A model generated the notes under the pieces. It ran no database searches, was not told the DNA's origin, and worked only from the letters and a program-made list of their open reading frames with translations. The translations under genes were made by a program, and so were the position numbers. This document shows, piece by piece, positions 55,617 through 64,000 of a stretch of 64,000 nucleotides of DNA. The DNA comes from Rhizophagus clarus (lineage: Eukaryota; Glomeromycota; Glomeromycetes; Glomerales; Glomeraceae). Position 1 is the stretch's first letter; each line of letters begins with the position of its first letter. Where the stretch lies: the NCBI GenBank assembly GCA_015698045.1, contig BLAL01000194.1:930001-994000 (forward strand). The letters are read 5' to 3'.

Positions 55617-56380
55617 AGAGTATGTAAAAAAAAGTTAGATTATAAATGGTCTCAATTTTAAAAGCAATTTGTTAAATTATTATGTATTTTGATAGGCGCA
55701 ATTAAAAATTCGTATGAATATAAGACTCATACACCGTTATTATTGACTTTAAGAACTCCAAATTCAAGTTTTATTAAATTCATTCACCTTTTCATAATAA
55801 ATACTAAATTAAAAATAGAAAAATAATTTGTTATATTTGCATTATATTATAAAGAACTTAATTAAGAAATAATAATAAGTGAATAAAAGGAAGCGTGCAT
55901 ACAAAGTTACGTTATGTATAATAAATATGCATAACAACTTTTAGCATAGATTTGGATGAAAAGATAATTAACATTACAATAGGAAATTCTCATCATCCTA
56001 TCACATTAATTAAATTGAGCTACTTTTATTGTTTAAATAATACTTTATTGTAAAATTACCTAAGCCACCTATTTATGATTGGTTCGTAAGTTGCATATAA
56101 GAAATCTGAAGACTGAACAAACAAGAAAAAAAAAAACCTTGTGTCGGAGAACTTTCTTTAGTTCTCGCAAACTTAAAATATATAAACGAATTTTCTTCTT
56201 AGAGATGAGGATATAGTAAAGGAATTCAACCTCTTAACGACTAATAACGAAAAATACACCAATTAAAGAACAAACTCATAAAAACCAAACTATATACAGT
56301 CACTTCTTGCTTTCTATTTGAATTAAATATCTCTTCATTACTTCTATTCAATATTCATCCTTCTCCCTCTCATTCCGCAA
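55617..56380. other. Intergenic region before the DHHC gene
   Basis: 3' flank of bL27m, then the CCAAT-type block at 56060-56088 and a pyrimidine-rich leader before ATG 56381. No gene seen. Confidence 0.5.
56060..56088 (+). promoter_or_regulatory. CCAAT-type promoter block upstream of the DHHC gene
   Basis: CTAAGCCACCTATTTATGAT followed by TGGTTCGTA, matching the block at 54733-54761. It lies 293 bp before the ATG. Confidence 0.6.
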
Positions 56381-57713
56381 ATGAAATATCACAGACTGCC
56401 ACGTTCTAGTTCCAGTCCTGGCTCTACTCCTTCTGACACATGGTTAAACTATTTTACGTGTTTTAATTTGTACTTTTTTTCCTCACCAAATAGCCACTTT
56501 AAACGTACTACAAACGCGTGGTATAGGACCCATGGATATCATATTCCATTTGACATTTGGCTTGTCTTGCAATGGATAGTTATGTTCATATTAATTACAG
56601 GATACTATGGATTTTCACTAAAATTTATAGTTAAAGACGAAAAGTATGAAGAACAAGCGTTTTTCAAGGAATATAATGCTTACAATGTTCATAGGAGATC
56701 AACTTGGAATTTTTTGGGATTCTTTTTTTCTTTTATTGTAATTTTTACCAGCATAAAAGTTTCCTTAACTGATACAACAGATGCACGTGTGATGAGAGAA
56801 GGAAAGGAAAGAGATATGTTGTATGCAAGAACAACAGGAATTTCAGTTGTTGTAGATGGCTGGTGTTATATTTGTAGATCCAATGTGTAAGTACGAAATT
56901 CCTTTTGACGCGATAGCTGCAACACTATAATTTAAATGACTCACTGGAAACATTCAATTTACAGAGGATCAGGTACAAGACATTGTAAACTTTGTAATAA
57001 GGTAAATTTAAGTTTTACGAAAATGCTTAATATTTTTTTTTTTTTTTTGCTTAGTTTTCTCTTTTCTTTATTAAAGTGTGTAAAAGGTTTTGATCATCAT
57101 TGTCGGTGGCTAAATTGCTGTATCGCGGAAGCCAATTATAGGACGTTCATATTATTTATAATATCATCTTTTATCGCGTCCACAATGAGCCTTTGGCTTG
57201 CATTTTGCGCTATAAATGTATATTTTGGCGCGGAAACAGTTGATGATTATTTTATGAGCCGTATGTATAAATTCAAATATTTAATTTGTAAAAATAAACT
57301 TAACCAAATTGGTGTTCTCTTATATTTTAGTTTATGAAATATTTCCTCCATCAACTCCTTGTATCATAACCATTGGATTATTTATCAATCTTATCCTAAT
57401 ATTAATAAATTTGGGTGTTGTATTATTTATTGGACATTTATTATTCTTTCACATCAGACTATGTAAGTATTCCTTGTATATTAGTATTATGCGCGGTAAT
57501 AATGAATTTTTTCTGATTTAATTGATCTTTTACAAAGACTTGATGGATATGACAACAGTTGAATATTTAAGTCATCAACAACAAGGAAGGTATTATAGTG
57601 ATAATTACGAAGATGAAGACGACGAGAATCCATGGAGAAGACCTTATTATCCTAATCCATGGAGACGGAGAATTATGGGAGTGATTAGAAAACTTTACAT
57701 AGTGAGTGAATGA
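56381..57713 (+). CDS. DHHC-type palmitoyltransferase
   Basis: Exons 56381-56886, 56965-57001, 57077-57260, 57331-57462, 57538-57713, about 344 residues. Two transmembrane helices (DIWLVLQWIVMFILITGYYG; FLGFFFSFIVIFTSIKVSL), the Cys-rich domain split over exons 1-3 (GWCYICRSNV, GTRHCKLCNK, CVKGFDHHCRWLNCCI), then two more helices (TFILFIISSFIASTMSLWLA; ITIGLFINLILILINLGVVL) and a TTVEYL motif equivalent to TTxE. DHHC is intact; the cysteine forms the acyl intermediate that S-acylates membrane proteins, usually at Golgi or ER. The residue after LN is Cys rather than the common Asn. The gene ends RKLYIVSE; another exon after 57723 is possible (a hydrophobic frame follows) but I see no good splice. 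Confidence 0.88.
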
Positions 57714-58636
57714 CATTTATTTTTGTTACTATTAGTAATAATAATTTTCTCAAGAGCTATAATATACCTTAGTTTGCACGATGCTGCAAGAGAAAAAGTA
57801 AGTATAAAGATAGGGAAAGAGATTCATTTTATGGATTTGATGTACATAATGTGTAAAGTTGACAATTATGACTTTCACTGGATGAGAGCGAAGAATTATT
57901 TTATAATTAAATATATTAAATATGTCTATTATTCAATTTACACGCTGGACGAGATACGAGATACATTTAATTTATCTTATATTTTAATTGAATTGTAATT
58001 TTTATTTGATGTGTGATTTTAATATAATCAGCTGTTTATAGTAAAATAACAGCTTATAATGAAAGATTTTTATTTACAAAGTTTAACAATTTCTTAATAT
58101 ATATATATATATAAACAACATTAAATAGAATTAGTTTAGAATTTTAATAAATAAATCAATTAAATCAAATTTGATTCTGTATGTTAAAAATATTAACAAG
58201 TTTTTGAGATCTATGTCATTTATAAATATTTATGAATTATATTTTCCCAATTTTCTTGTATTTGCAAAAATAGCGATTAATTTATTATACAAATTTTACT
58301 AGTTTTTACAGCGTGTATACATTGTTATTTTGACTACTATATTATTATGCGCATACGAATGAATGAATTGCAAAAAAAGAGTATCATCATATTTGTTAAA
58401 GGATTTGATTTATAAATTATGATAAAAGGATTTTATGAAGTACATCCAAATTTAAAATCTGCACTTCCAACTAAGCTAATAATTAAAATAATTTGTGAAT
58501 CATATATTAATTTTATTAAAAATTATTAAAAATAACTATTTAAATGAATAGTAATAAAGGAAAACCATCATTTAACAAAATTATGTGAATTATATAATTT
58601 CTTTATTCCTCCCATGAACTAATCTTTCACAAAAAT
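57714..58636. other. Intergenic between DHHC and GrpE genes
   Basis: A 91-codon frame at 57723-57998 follows the DHHC stop and could be an alternative 3' exon, but it lacks family resemblance. The remainder is AT-rich, serving as the 3' regions of two converging genes. Confidence 0.4.
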
Positions 58637-59388
58637 TTAATTATTATTGACTCCAACCTGAGCGGGCCTGATAACTCTACCAAATAAAGAATAACCAACT
58701 TTTTGTACATCACAAACAATTCCAGATTCTTTATTAGGATCATTAACTTGATAAACAGCTTCATGAAGATTAGGATCAAATTTTTCACCTAAAGGATCAA
58801 TTTTTTCAACACCATGTCTTTTTAAAATGTTTAATAATTCAGATTCAGTTAAAGAAACTCCAGTGTATAAATTAACTAAATGAGGATTGTTTTGAGTATC
58901 ATTACGAATTTCAGTAGGTACAGAAGATAAAGCTAGACTTAAAATATCTACTGTGTTAAGTAAATCTTTGGCAAATTTTTGTATAGCAAACTGTGCAGTA
59001 CTTTCTACTTCTCTACGTGTACGTTCTCGTAAATTTTCCATATCTGCTAAACACCTAAGATAACTATCCTAATAAAATATACATATATAATTGTTTTAAA
59101 GTTTATTTAATAAAAATTTTTTCTTTCTCGATTAAAATTTTATTTAGATACCTTAAGTTCAGCTATTTGCTTATCTTTTGCAGCAGTTTCTTCAACATTT
59201 TCAGTTTTTTCGATTTTTTCTGCTTTTTCAGCATTATCACTATTATTAGTAGTGTTAGTTTCTTGAGCCGCTGTTGATAATAATATTCTATGTGGTGGTC
59301 TTGTTATTCTTATTGAAGAAGATGGTAAAAAGGAACCTCTAACTTTATTGAATACCCCCCTACGAAGTAATGACAAAGATAATGACAT
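58637..59388 (-). CDS. MGE1: Mitochondrial GrpE nucleotide-exchange factor
   Basis: Exons 59388-59152 and 59068-58637, 222 residues, phase-0 intron. The first 45 residues (MSLSLSLLRRGVFNKVRGSF, then RITRPPHRILLSTAA) form an Arg-rich mitochondrial targeting sequence. Then an acidic/Lys helix, the long coiled coil (SYLRCLADMENLRERTRREV, STAQFAIQKFAKDLLNTVDI) and the beta domain with the GrpE signature: LLNILKRHGVEKIDPLGEKF, DPNLHEAVYQVNDP, GIVCDVQKVGYSLFGRVIRP. It releases ADP from mitochondrial Hsp70 during protein import and folding. Length is usual for fungal Mge1. Head-to-head with Med10, 324 bp between starts. Confidence 0.93.
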
Positions 59389-59712
59389 GTTTGAAATTTA
59401 TCAAAAATAGAAAGAGAGCTTGATTTTTTTTCAACTAAATAGATGTAAAAAAAAATTTTTTATCAGCCATATATTGTTGATTGATTGTGTTACAAATAAG
59501 GCCATAGTAAATCTGTGAATAATGTCGTAATACATAATTAACGTAATTTGGTAGATTACATAATGCATTCATTAAAAAAAATTATATAAACAGCAGAAAA
59601 TTCAATTTTCTCGCTTGTAAAATATAAACATTTGACTGAACTTTTATAGATCTCACAATTTATATTAACGTAATATAAATCTAGATAAAGTTTCATTTTC
59701 AGGTTTTAATTA

Positions 59713-60459
59713 ATGGGACCCACGATGATGGCCACTTCTGAAACTGAACAACCGCCACAGCAAAATTCACAGCAAAATGGACACAGCGATCCACGATCAC
59801 AACTTGAAGCCACTATAAACAATCTACTTGTTAAAATATGGGATATAATGGTACAATTAAATGATTATAATCCGAACCCAGAGCAAAAATGGGTATTATC
59901 TCGTAATTTGTATGTTGAACTCTCGAATTTTGTCTTGCGATTAAAAATTATAAAGTTTCTCAATTATATTTTATAACAATAGATCGGATTTGGCTGAGTG
60001 TTTTGAGGAAATACATAAGCTTCAAGAAAAAATTAAACATATTGAAGTTCCGATAGAAGTGATAGAGTAATTTATTTTTAATTTATTTTAATAATTTTTT
60101 ATATAAAATATTTTTATTACAATTTATTACTTTCACGTAGATACATAGACGAAGGACGTAATCCTGATAAATATATGATGGACTACGTAGAAGAAGTAAC
60201 GGAAGAAAGTGCATCAATGAGTGTAAAAAACGAAGCAATAAAAGTAATAAATATGATAAGCATTACATTCTTTTTATTTATTTATTTATTTTTTTTTTGT
60301 AATTCTCTCCTTAAATAATATTAATTCCTTTATTGGATATTAATTATTTAGGATTTTTCAAATTTGCTTCTTGAACAACTTCAGGAATCATTTCCAGAAC
60401 AAACAGATTTTTATAAGCAATGTCAATCTAGCAAATCTAAAACAACAAATGGACATTAA
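59713..60459 (+). CDS. MED10: Mediator subunit 10
   Basis: Exons 59713-59909, 59983-60066, 60141-60243, 60352-60459, 163 residues. The first donor was placed at GTATGT 59910 because it keeps phase with the next exon. Helices RSQLEATINNLLVKIWDIMV, DLAECFEEIHKLQEKIKHIE and the Med10 signature VPIEVIEYIDEGRNPDKYM identify the family; the end is LLLEQLQESFPEQTDFYKQC. Med10 belongs to the middle module of Mediator, bridging activators and RNA polymerase II. The Gln-rich N-terminal extension is common. Converges with the gene on minus at 60552 (92 bp between stops). Confidence 0.9.
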
Positions 60460-60551
60460 TAGCAATATTAAACCTTCTATTCTCATCACTAGCTTAAACG
60501 ACGTATATATAATTGATTATAATCCCACTATTGAAACTCGATCAAAAAAAT

Positions 60552-61564
60552 TTAACTATTTTGATCTCGCATCATATCTAACATATCTTTAAGGGCTAAT
60601 CTAGTCTTATCTTCGCTCCATTCATCATCATCAATATCATCAACTATTTGAAAAAAAAATCATTATTTAGATACATTTACAAATTAAACAAAAAATATAT
60701 ATATATAAATAAGGTAACAATAAATATATAATTAATACTCACTTATTTCATGATCATCATCGCTTTCATGCGTAGGCGAAGTTTGGCTATCTATCGAATT
60801 TATATCTGTCATCTCTTCATCTTGGCTAATATCATAGTCTTCTTCATCCAACTTTTGTAATTTGCGCAATGCATTATTTAAATCATGTTTAATGTCGAAT
60901 TCTGAAGATTTTTCAGTTCCATTTGGTAATTCTGATTCTCCTATTTCTGAAATATTTGGCGATGACAACGTCAATAAGTCGAATGAATCTGTTATGTCAT
61001 TTCCTGTTCCTGCTTTTCCTAATGGTTTCTGTATAATCGATTCATTATATTCAGATCTGGGAGAATTCTCAGAAGTTGAAGTATTGTTCTCAATTTCATC
61101 CGTATTCTGCATCAATAGACCAAGTTTAATAGGAAAGAATGGATAAAACTTGTTTAAATTATTGTAAATATAAATATACCACTCGCATAAAATTATCTGT
61201 ATTATCATCTAAACTAGAATCTTGTGATTTTTCGGTTGTTCTTTTAATTTCCTTTAACATTTGAATAAGTACTTCTTCTTCAGATTTTGCTTTTGCATGC
61301 TGTTCATTTAATTCCAGCCACAAAGACTTTAAATCCTCGTATTCTTTTGTGAGATAACATTCTAATTCAGTGAATTCGTTCCTAGATACATTAGAATAGC
61401 GACATTAAATTATAAGGATTTAAACAATAAATATTATTAAAAATCTAAGGACGTACACATATCTTTTTTCTTCTTATTTAATACCTTAATCTTGGGATCG
61501 ATGAACTATTTATTGATTGTGGAGTATAATGATGACGCATTCGTGAAGTCTTTTCTTGTGGCAT
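60552..61564 (-). CDS. Acidic coiled-coil protein, unrecognised
   Basis: Exons 61564-61485, 61381-61180, 61106-60743, 60643-60552, 245 residues; all junctions keep frame with GT-AG. The N-terminus is basic and short (MPQEKTSRMRHHYTPQSINS). A coiled coil follows (LTKEYEDLKSLWLELNEQHA, EEVLIQMLKEIKRTTEK), then a Ser/Glu/Asp-rich disordered stretch (SFDLLTLSSPNISEIGESEL; LNNALRKLQKLDEEDYDISQ) and a conserved-looking acidic end (DDIDDDEWSEDKTRLALKDM). No known domain. Consistent splicing over four exons and position between core genes make it a real gene. Head-to-head with Pat1, 276 bp between starts. Confidence 0.72.
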
Positions 61565-61840
61565 TAAAAATGGTGCAAGAATAATAGTTATTTAAATCAA
61601 ATTTATGTAACAATTACAATTTATTATAAGCGTATCATAATCAACATTTACCAGTTTAAGAAAAAGTCACACTGAAAAAAAAAAATGATTCCGTAATTGG
61701 ACACAACGTGCTCAAACCTAAAAGTTGGTTTAATTTCTAATAGGCTACCCAAAAAGTGTTTTCCGTCGAGTACACTCGTATAATTTCTTTTTTAAATTTT
61801 TTGGATCATAAGGTGAAACGAAGATAAGAGACAGATAATA

Positions 61841-64000
61841 ATGTCGGACTCTTTCTTCGGATTCGATACTACTTTACCACCATTAGACTCTGATCAATTA
61901 ACTGGATTGGGAGAAACTATTGGTGGGCAAAAGGACGAAATCGAGGAGGAGGAGCTGGAGAGCAAGTTTAAAGGTATTTCTCTCGATTCAGGGGAAGACT
62001 TTGAGGTTTATGACGATGAACGGGACTTTTGTTTGGATACCCAATTGGAAGAAACAGGAGACGATTATAATGACGAAACTTTTGGACAAGTTGGAGATAT
62101 TGGTACTTTTATATTTTTGGTGTTGTGTTTTCCACCAAGTTTTTTAAAACGTTTTGCTTTTAAATTTGGAAGTTTTTCATACAATTTTAATTTTGAAAAT
62201 TCTAAGAGATTTTAATCTGATTCTAATTTTTTAGGCCAAGATTTTGATTATACAGAGAGTACTGCAAAAATAGTAAATACAATACAAAAAGAAGAGGAAA
62301 TCTATGTTAACCGGAGGGAAAGTAGTAATAATTCAGAAAATGTTGATGGTATGATGTGTTAACATTTTGTCGCATTCTGATCTGATTTATGTTTTGGTAA
62401 AAATTTTTTAATATATATTTTTTTTTTTTTTTAGAACCGAATAAGCGTAGGCCATCGTATGCTGCATTATGGGGAAATGATTCGAATATTATAGTTAATG
62501 GACATTCGCCACCATTACCAGAGGTATTTTTTTTAGGATTATATTTTAATTAACTAAATTACTAACAGACGTAATTATCTGTATCAAATGATAATAGCCA
62601 CCCATAAGTCCTTCAATATGGGGAACCTTTCATCCGCCATCAAACCGTAAAGGTGTGATTCCAAAAGTAAAATGTTATCATTAGAAGGACAATGGTTTCC
62701 ATTGACTCAAATTTTTTCTGATTTCCAAACTTTTCTTTCTTGTGACTGACAATTTTTTTTTTTTTATTAGACTCTCTTTCTCTTGTCCAAGACGGTACTA
62801 TACCCCAACGTTACACTCCGCCTCAGACATCTCCCTTACCTCCTGGCTTTGGACTATCTTCCAATCGCATGCCAATGACTCTTGAAGAAATTGAAGCACA
62901 ATTAATCAAGCAAGCTGGTTTACCAGAAAAAAAGATGTTAAGCTTGGCCGAAGTTGAGGCTGCCATAATGGGTATAAATGGACGCCCACAACAATTACCA
63001 ATTCATGCTACGTCAGAGGCTGCATACAGAGATCAAGAAACTATTGCTTATCTTGAGCAAGAGGCTCTTCGAGAACAAGAAGCTTTAATGTATAGGGAAC
63101 GAAAGAGACGAGAGAAACAACGAAAGTTGGCCGATATGGTAATATTTTTAGTTTCATGTTCAACATTTTTTTTGAATAATAATTAATAACAAATTTATCT
63201 TAATTTAGTCCAGATATAATGGTCTTATGACTCAAAGCGATAAAGACTGGATTAATAAAATTCAGATATCTCAACTTGTGACGGATGATCCCTATGCAGA
63301 TGACTTTTATTTTCAAGTTTATTCCGCCATAAGAAACCGACAAACACAGCCTCATATGTCTGCTTTTTCGCCGCACGGTGGAGCTGGATTCATGGGACAT
63401 GAGCGAAGGCATCGTAGCAGAGGATCAGAAAGTGGGTTATTGAAAATGCAACAACAGGTTTTGAGAATAGTAAATGATGCCAGAAGAAAACCAAAATTAA
63501 CTCAGCGTAAGAAATTCGGTTTATTTTATATTATATATTAATACATATTTATTTGTTTGTTTAACAAATTAAATTGGTTTTTTTGACACATTAGTATCGC
63601 TTGAAGGTGCTTTGGGCAAAATTGCACTTAATTCCGTTCGTAATCCCAGACAATTATTACAGGTTTCTTCCAAACATAATGAAACACATCATCATACGGG
63701 ACCGGGTAGTGGAAATCATCAACAACATCAAAAAATTCCATCAATTTCTTCTCACGGCATTATAGATCATAGGAAAGTTCTGCGATCCATTGAGAATGTT
63801 TACACAGCCGTACTTGCTTTAGAAGAATTAAGGAGAAATCAACCACCATTACCAAGACCATATGTTGATCATGAACGAGAGGCCATTGAAAAATGGTAAT
63901 TATATTTCTAAAGAATATATAACTGTTTATTTATATGTTTATTATTTGGTAATCTAATTACTGATTTGGTTTAGGAATGAAGAATACACAGAGTTAGCTA
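61841..64000 (+). CDS. PAT1: mRNA decay factor Pat1 (partial at the right edge)
   Basis: Exons 61841-62102, 62235-62348, 62435-62523, 62598-62652, 62771-63138, 63209-63506, 63595-63895, 63975 onward past the window. The N-terminus (MSDSFFGFDTTLPPLDSDQL) is followed by an acidic segment, a Pro-rich middle (SPLPPGFGLSSNRMPMTLEE), IEAQLIKQAG, and the Pat1 landmarks MTQSDKDWINKIQISQLVTD plus DPYADDFYFQVY, then SLEGALGKIALNSVRNPRQL. Pat1 links deadenylated mRNA, Lsm1-7 and the Dcp2 decapping complex in P-bodies. The C-terminal helical repeat domain lies beyond the edge. Residues 1-480 or so are visible, and no defect is seen. Confidence 0.93.

Noticed and set aside
57723-57998. A separate small membrane protein after the DHHC gene
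   Set aside because: No start context or family match; more likely the 3' region.

Overview
This window looks like nuclear DNA of an arbuscular mycorrhizal fungus, most likely Rhizophagus (Glomeromycotina). The evidence is very AT-rich sequence, short GT-AG introns, and protein families that are strongly expanded in that genus: tyrosine-kinase-like kinases with an N-terminal Cys motif (some with Sel1 repeats), BTB-BACK-TLDc proteins, Crinkler headers, SAM-like/nuclease proteins and several Rhizophagus-only multicopy families. No search was run; assignments rest on motifs and remembered families. I saw no tRNA, rRNA or CRISPR.

Layout. 1-12 kb: a broken kinase tail (1-1042), kinase debris, a Sel1-kinase gene on minus (4282-1874), a repeat-rich stretch holding two neighbouring TIR elements inside a decayed coding remnant, and a complete kinase gene (9773-11868) of which the first tail is a direct duplicate. 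12-23 kb: a 5'-truncated LRR gene behind a MITE, an F-box/retropepsin-like gene sharing its tail, a solo Crinkler header, a SAM-like/PD-(D/E)XK nuclease gene, two zinc-ribbon family members (one broken), and a 12-exon or longer gene of a Rhizophagus-expanded family. 23.1-26.8 kb: a 3.7-kb element with long terminal inverted repeats full of an 18-bp palindrome, itself carrying a 100-bp MITE. 27-42 kb: a BTB-TLDc gene carrying a 50-bp inverted segment, an inverted duplicate of it 8 kb away, a kinase gene made of four tandem N-lobe exons plus one full kinase domain, and much debris. 43-46.6 kb: a jacalin-type lectin gene, a small Cys-rich membrane protein and a coiled-coil gene. 46.7-52 kb: a decayed LINE and AT-rich DNA with nothing recognisable.

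From 52.2 kb to the end the character changes to dense, conserved, intron-rich housekeeping genes: an FG nucleoporin (Nup58/Nup49 type), mitochondrial ribosomal protein bL27m, a DHHC palmitoyltransferase, mitochondrial GrpE, Mediator Med10, an unrecognised acidic coiled-coil protein and Pat1 (running off the right edge). Three head-to-head pairs share short promoters. The window therefore spans a boundary between a fast-evolving repeat-rich compartment and a core-gene compartment.

How they work together: the core genes serve unrelated basic functions (nuclear transport, mitochondrial translation and protein import, transcription, mRNA decay). The accessory genes are kinases, ubiquitin-ligase-type adaptors and effector-like modules that typically diversify by tandem duplication, exon duplication and transposon insertion; all four processes can be seen here.
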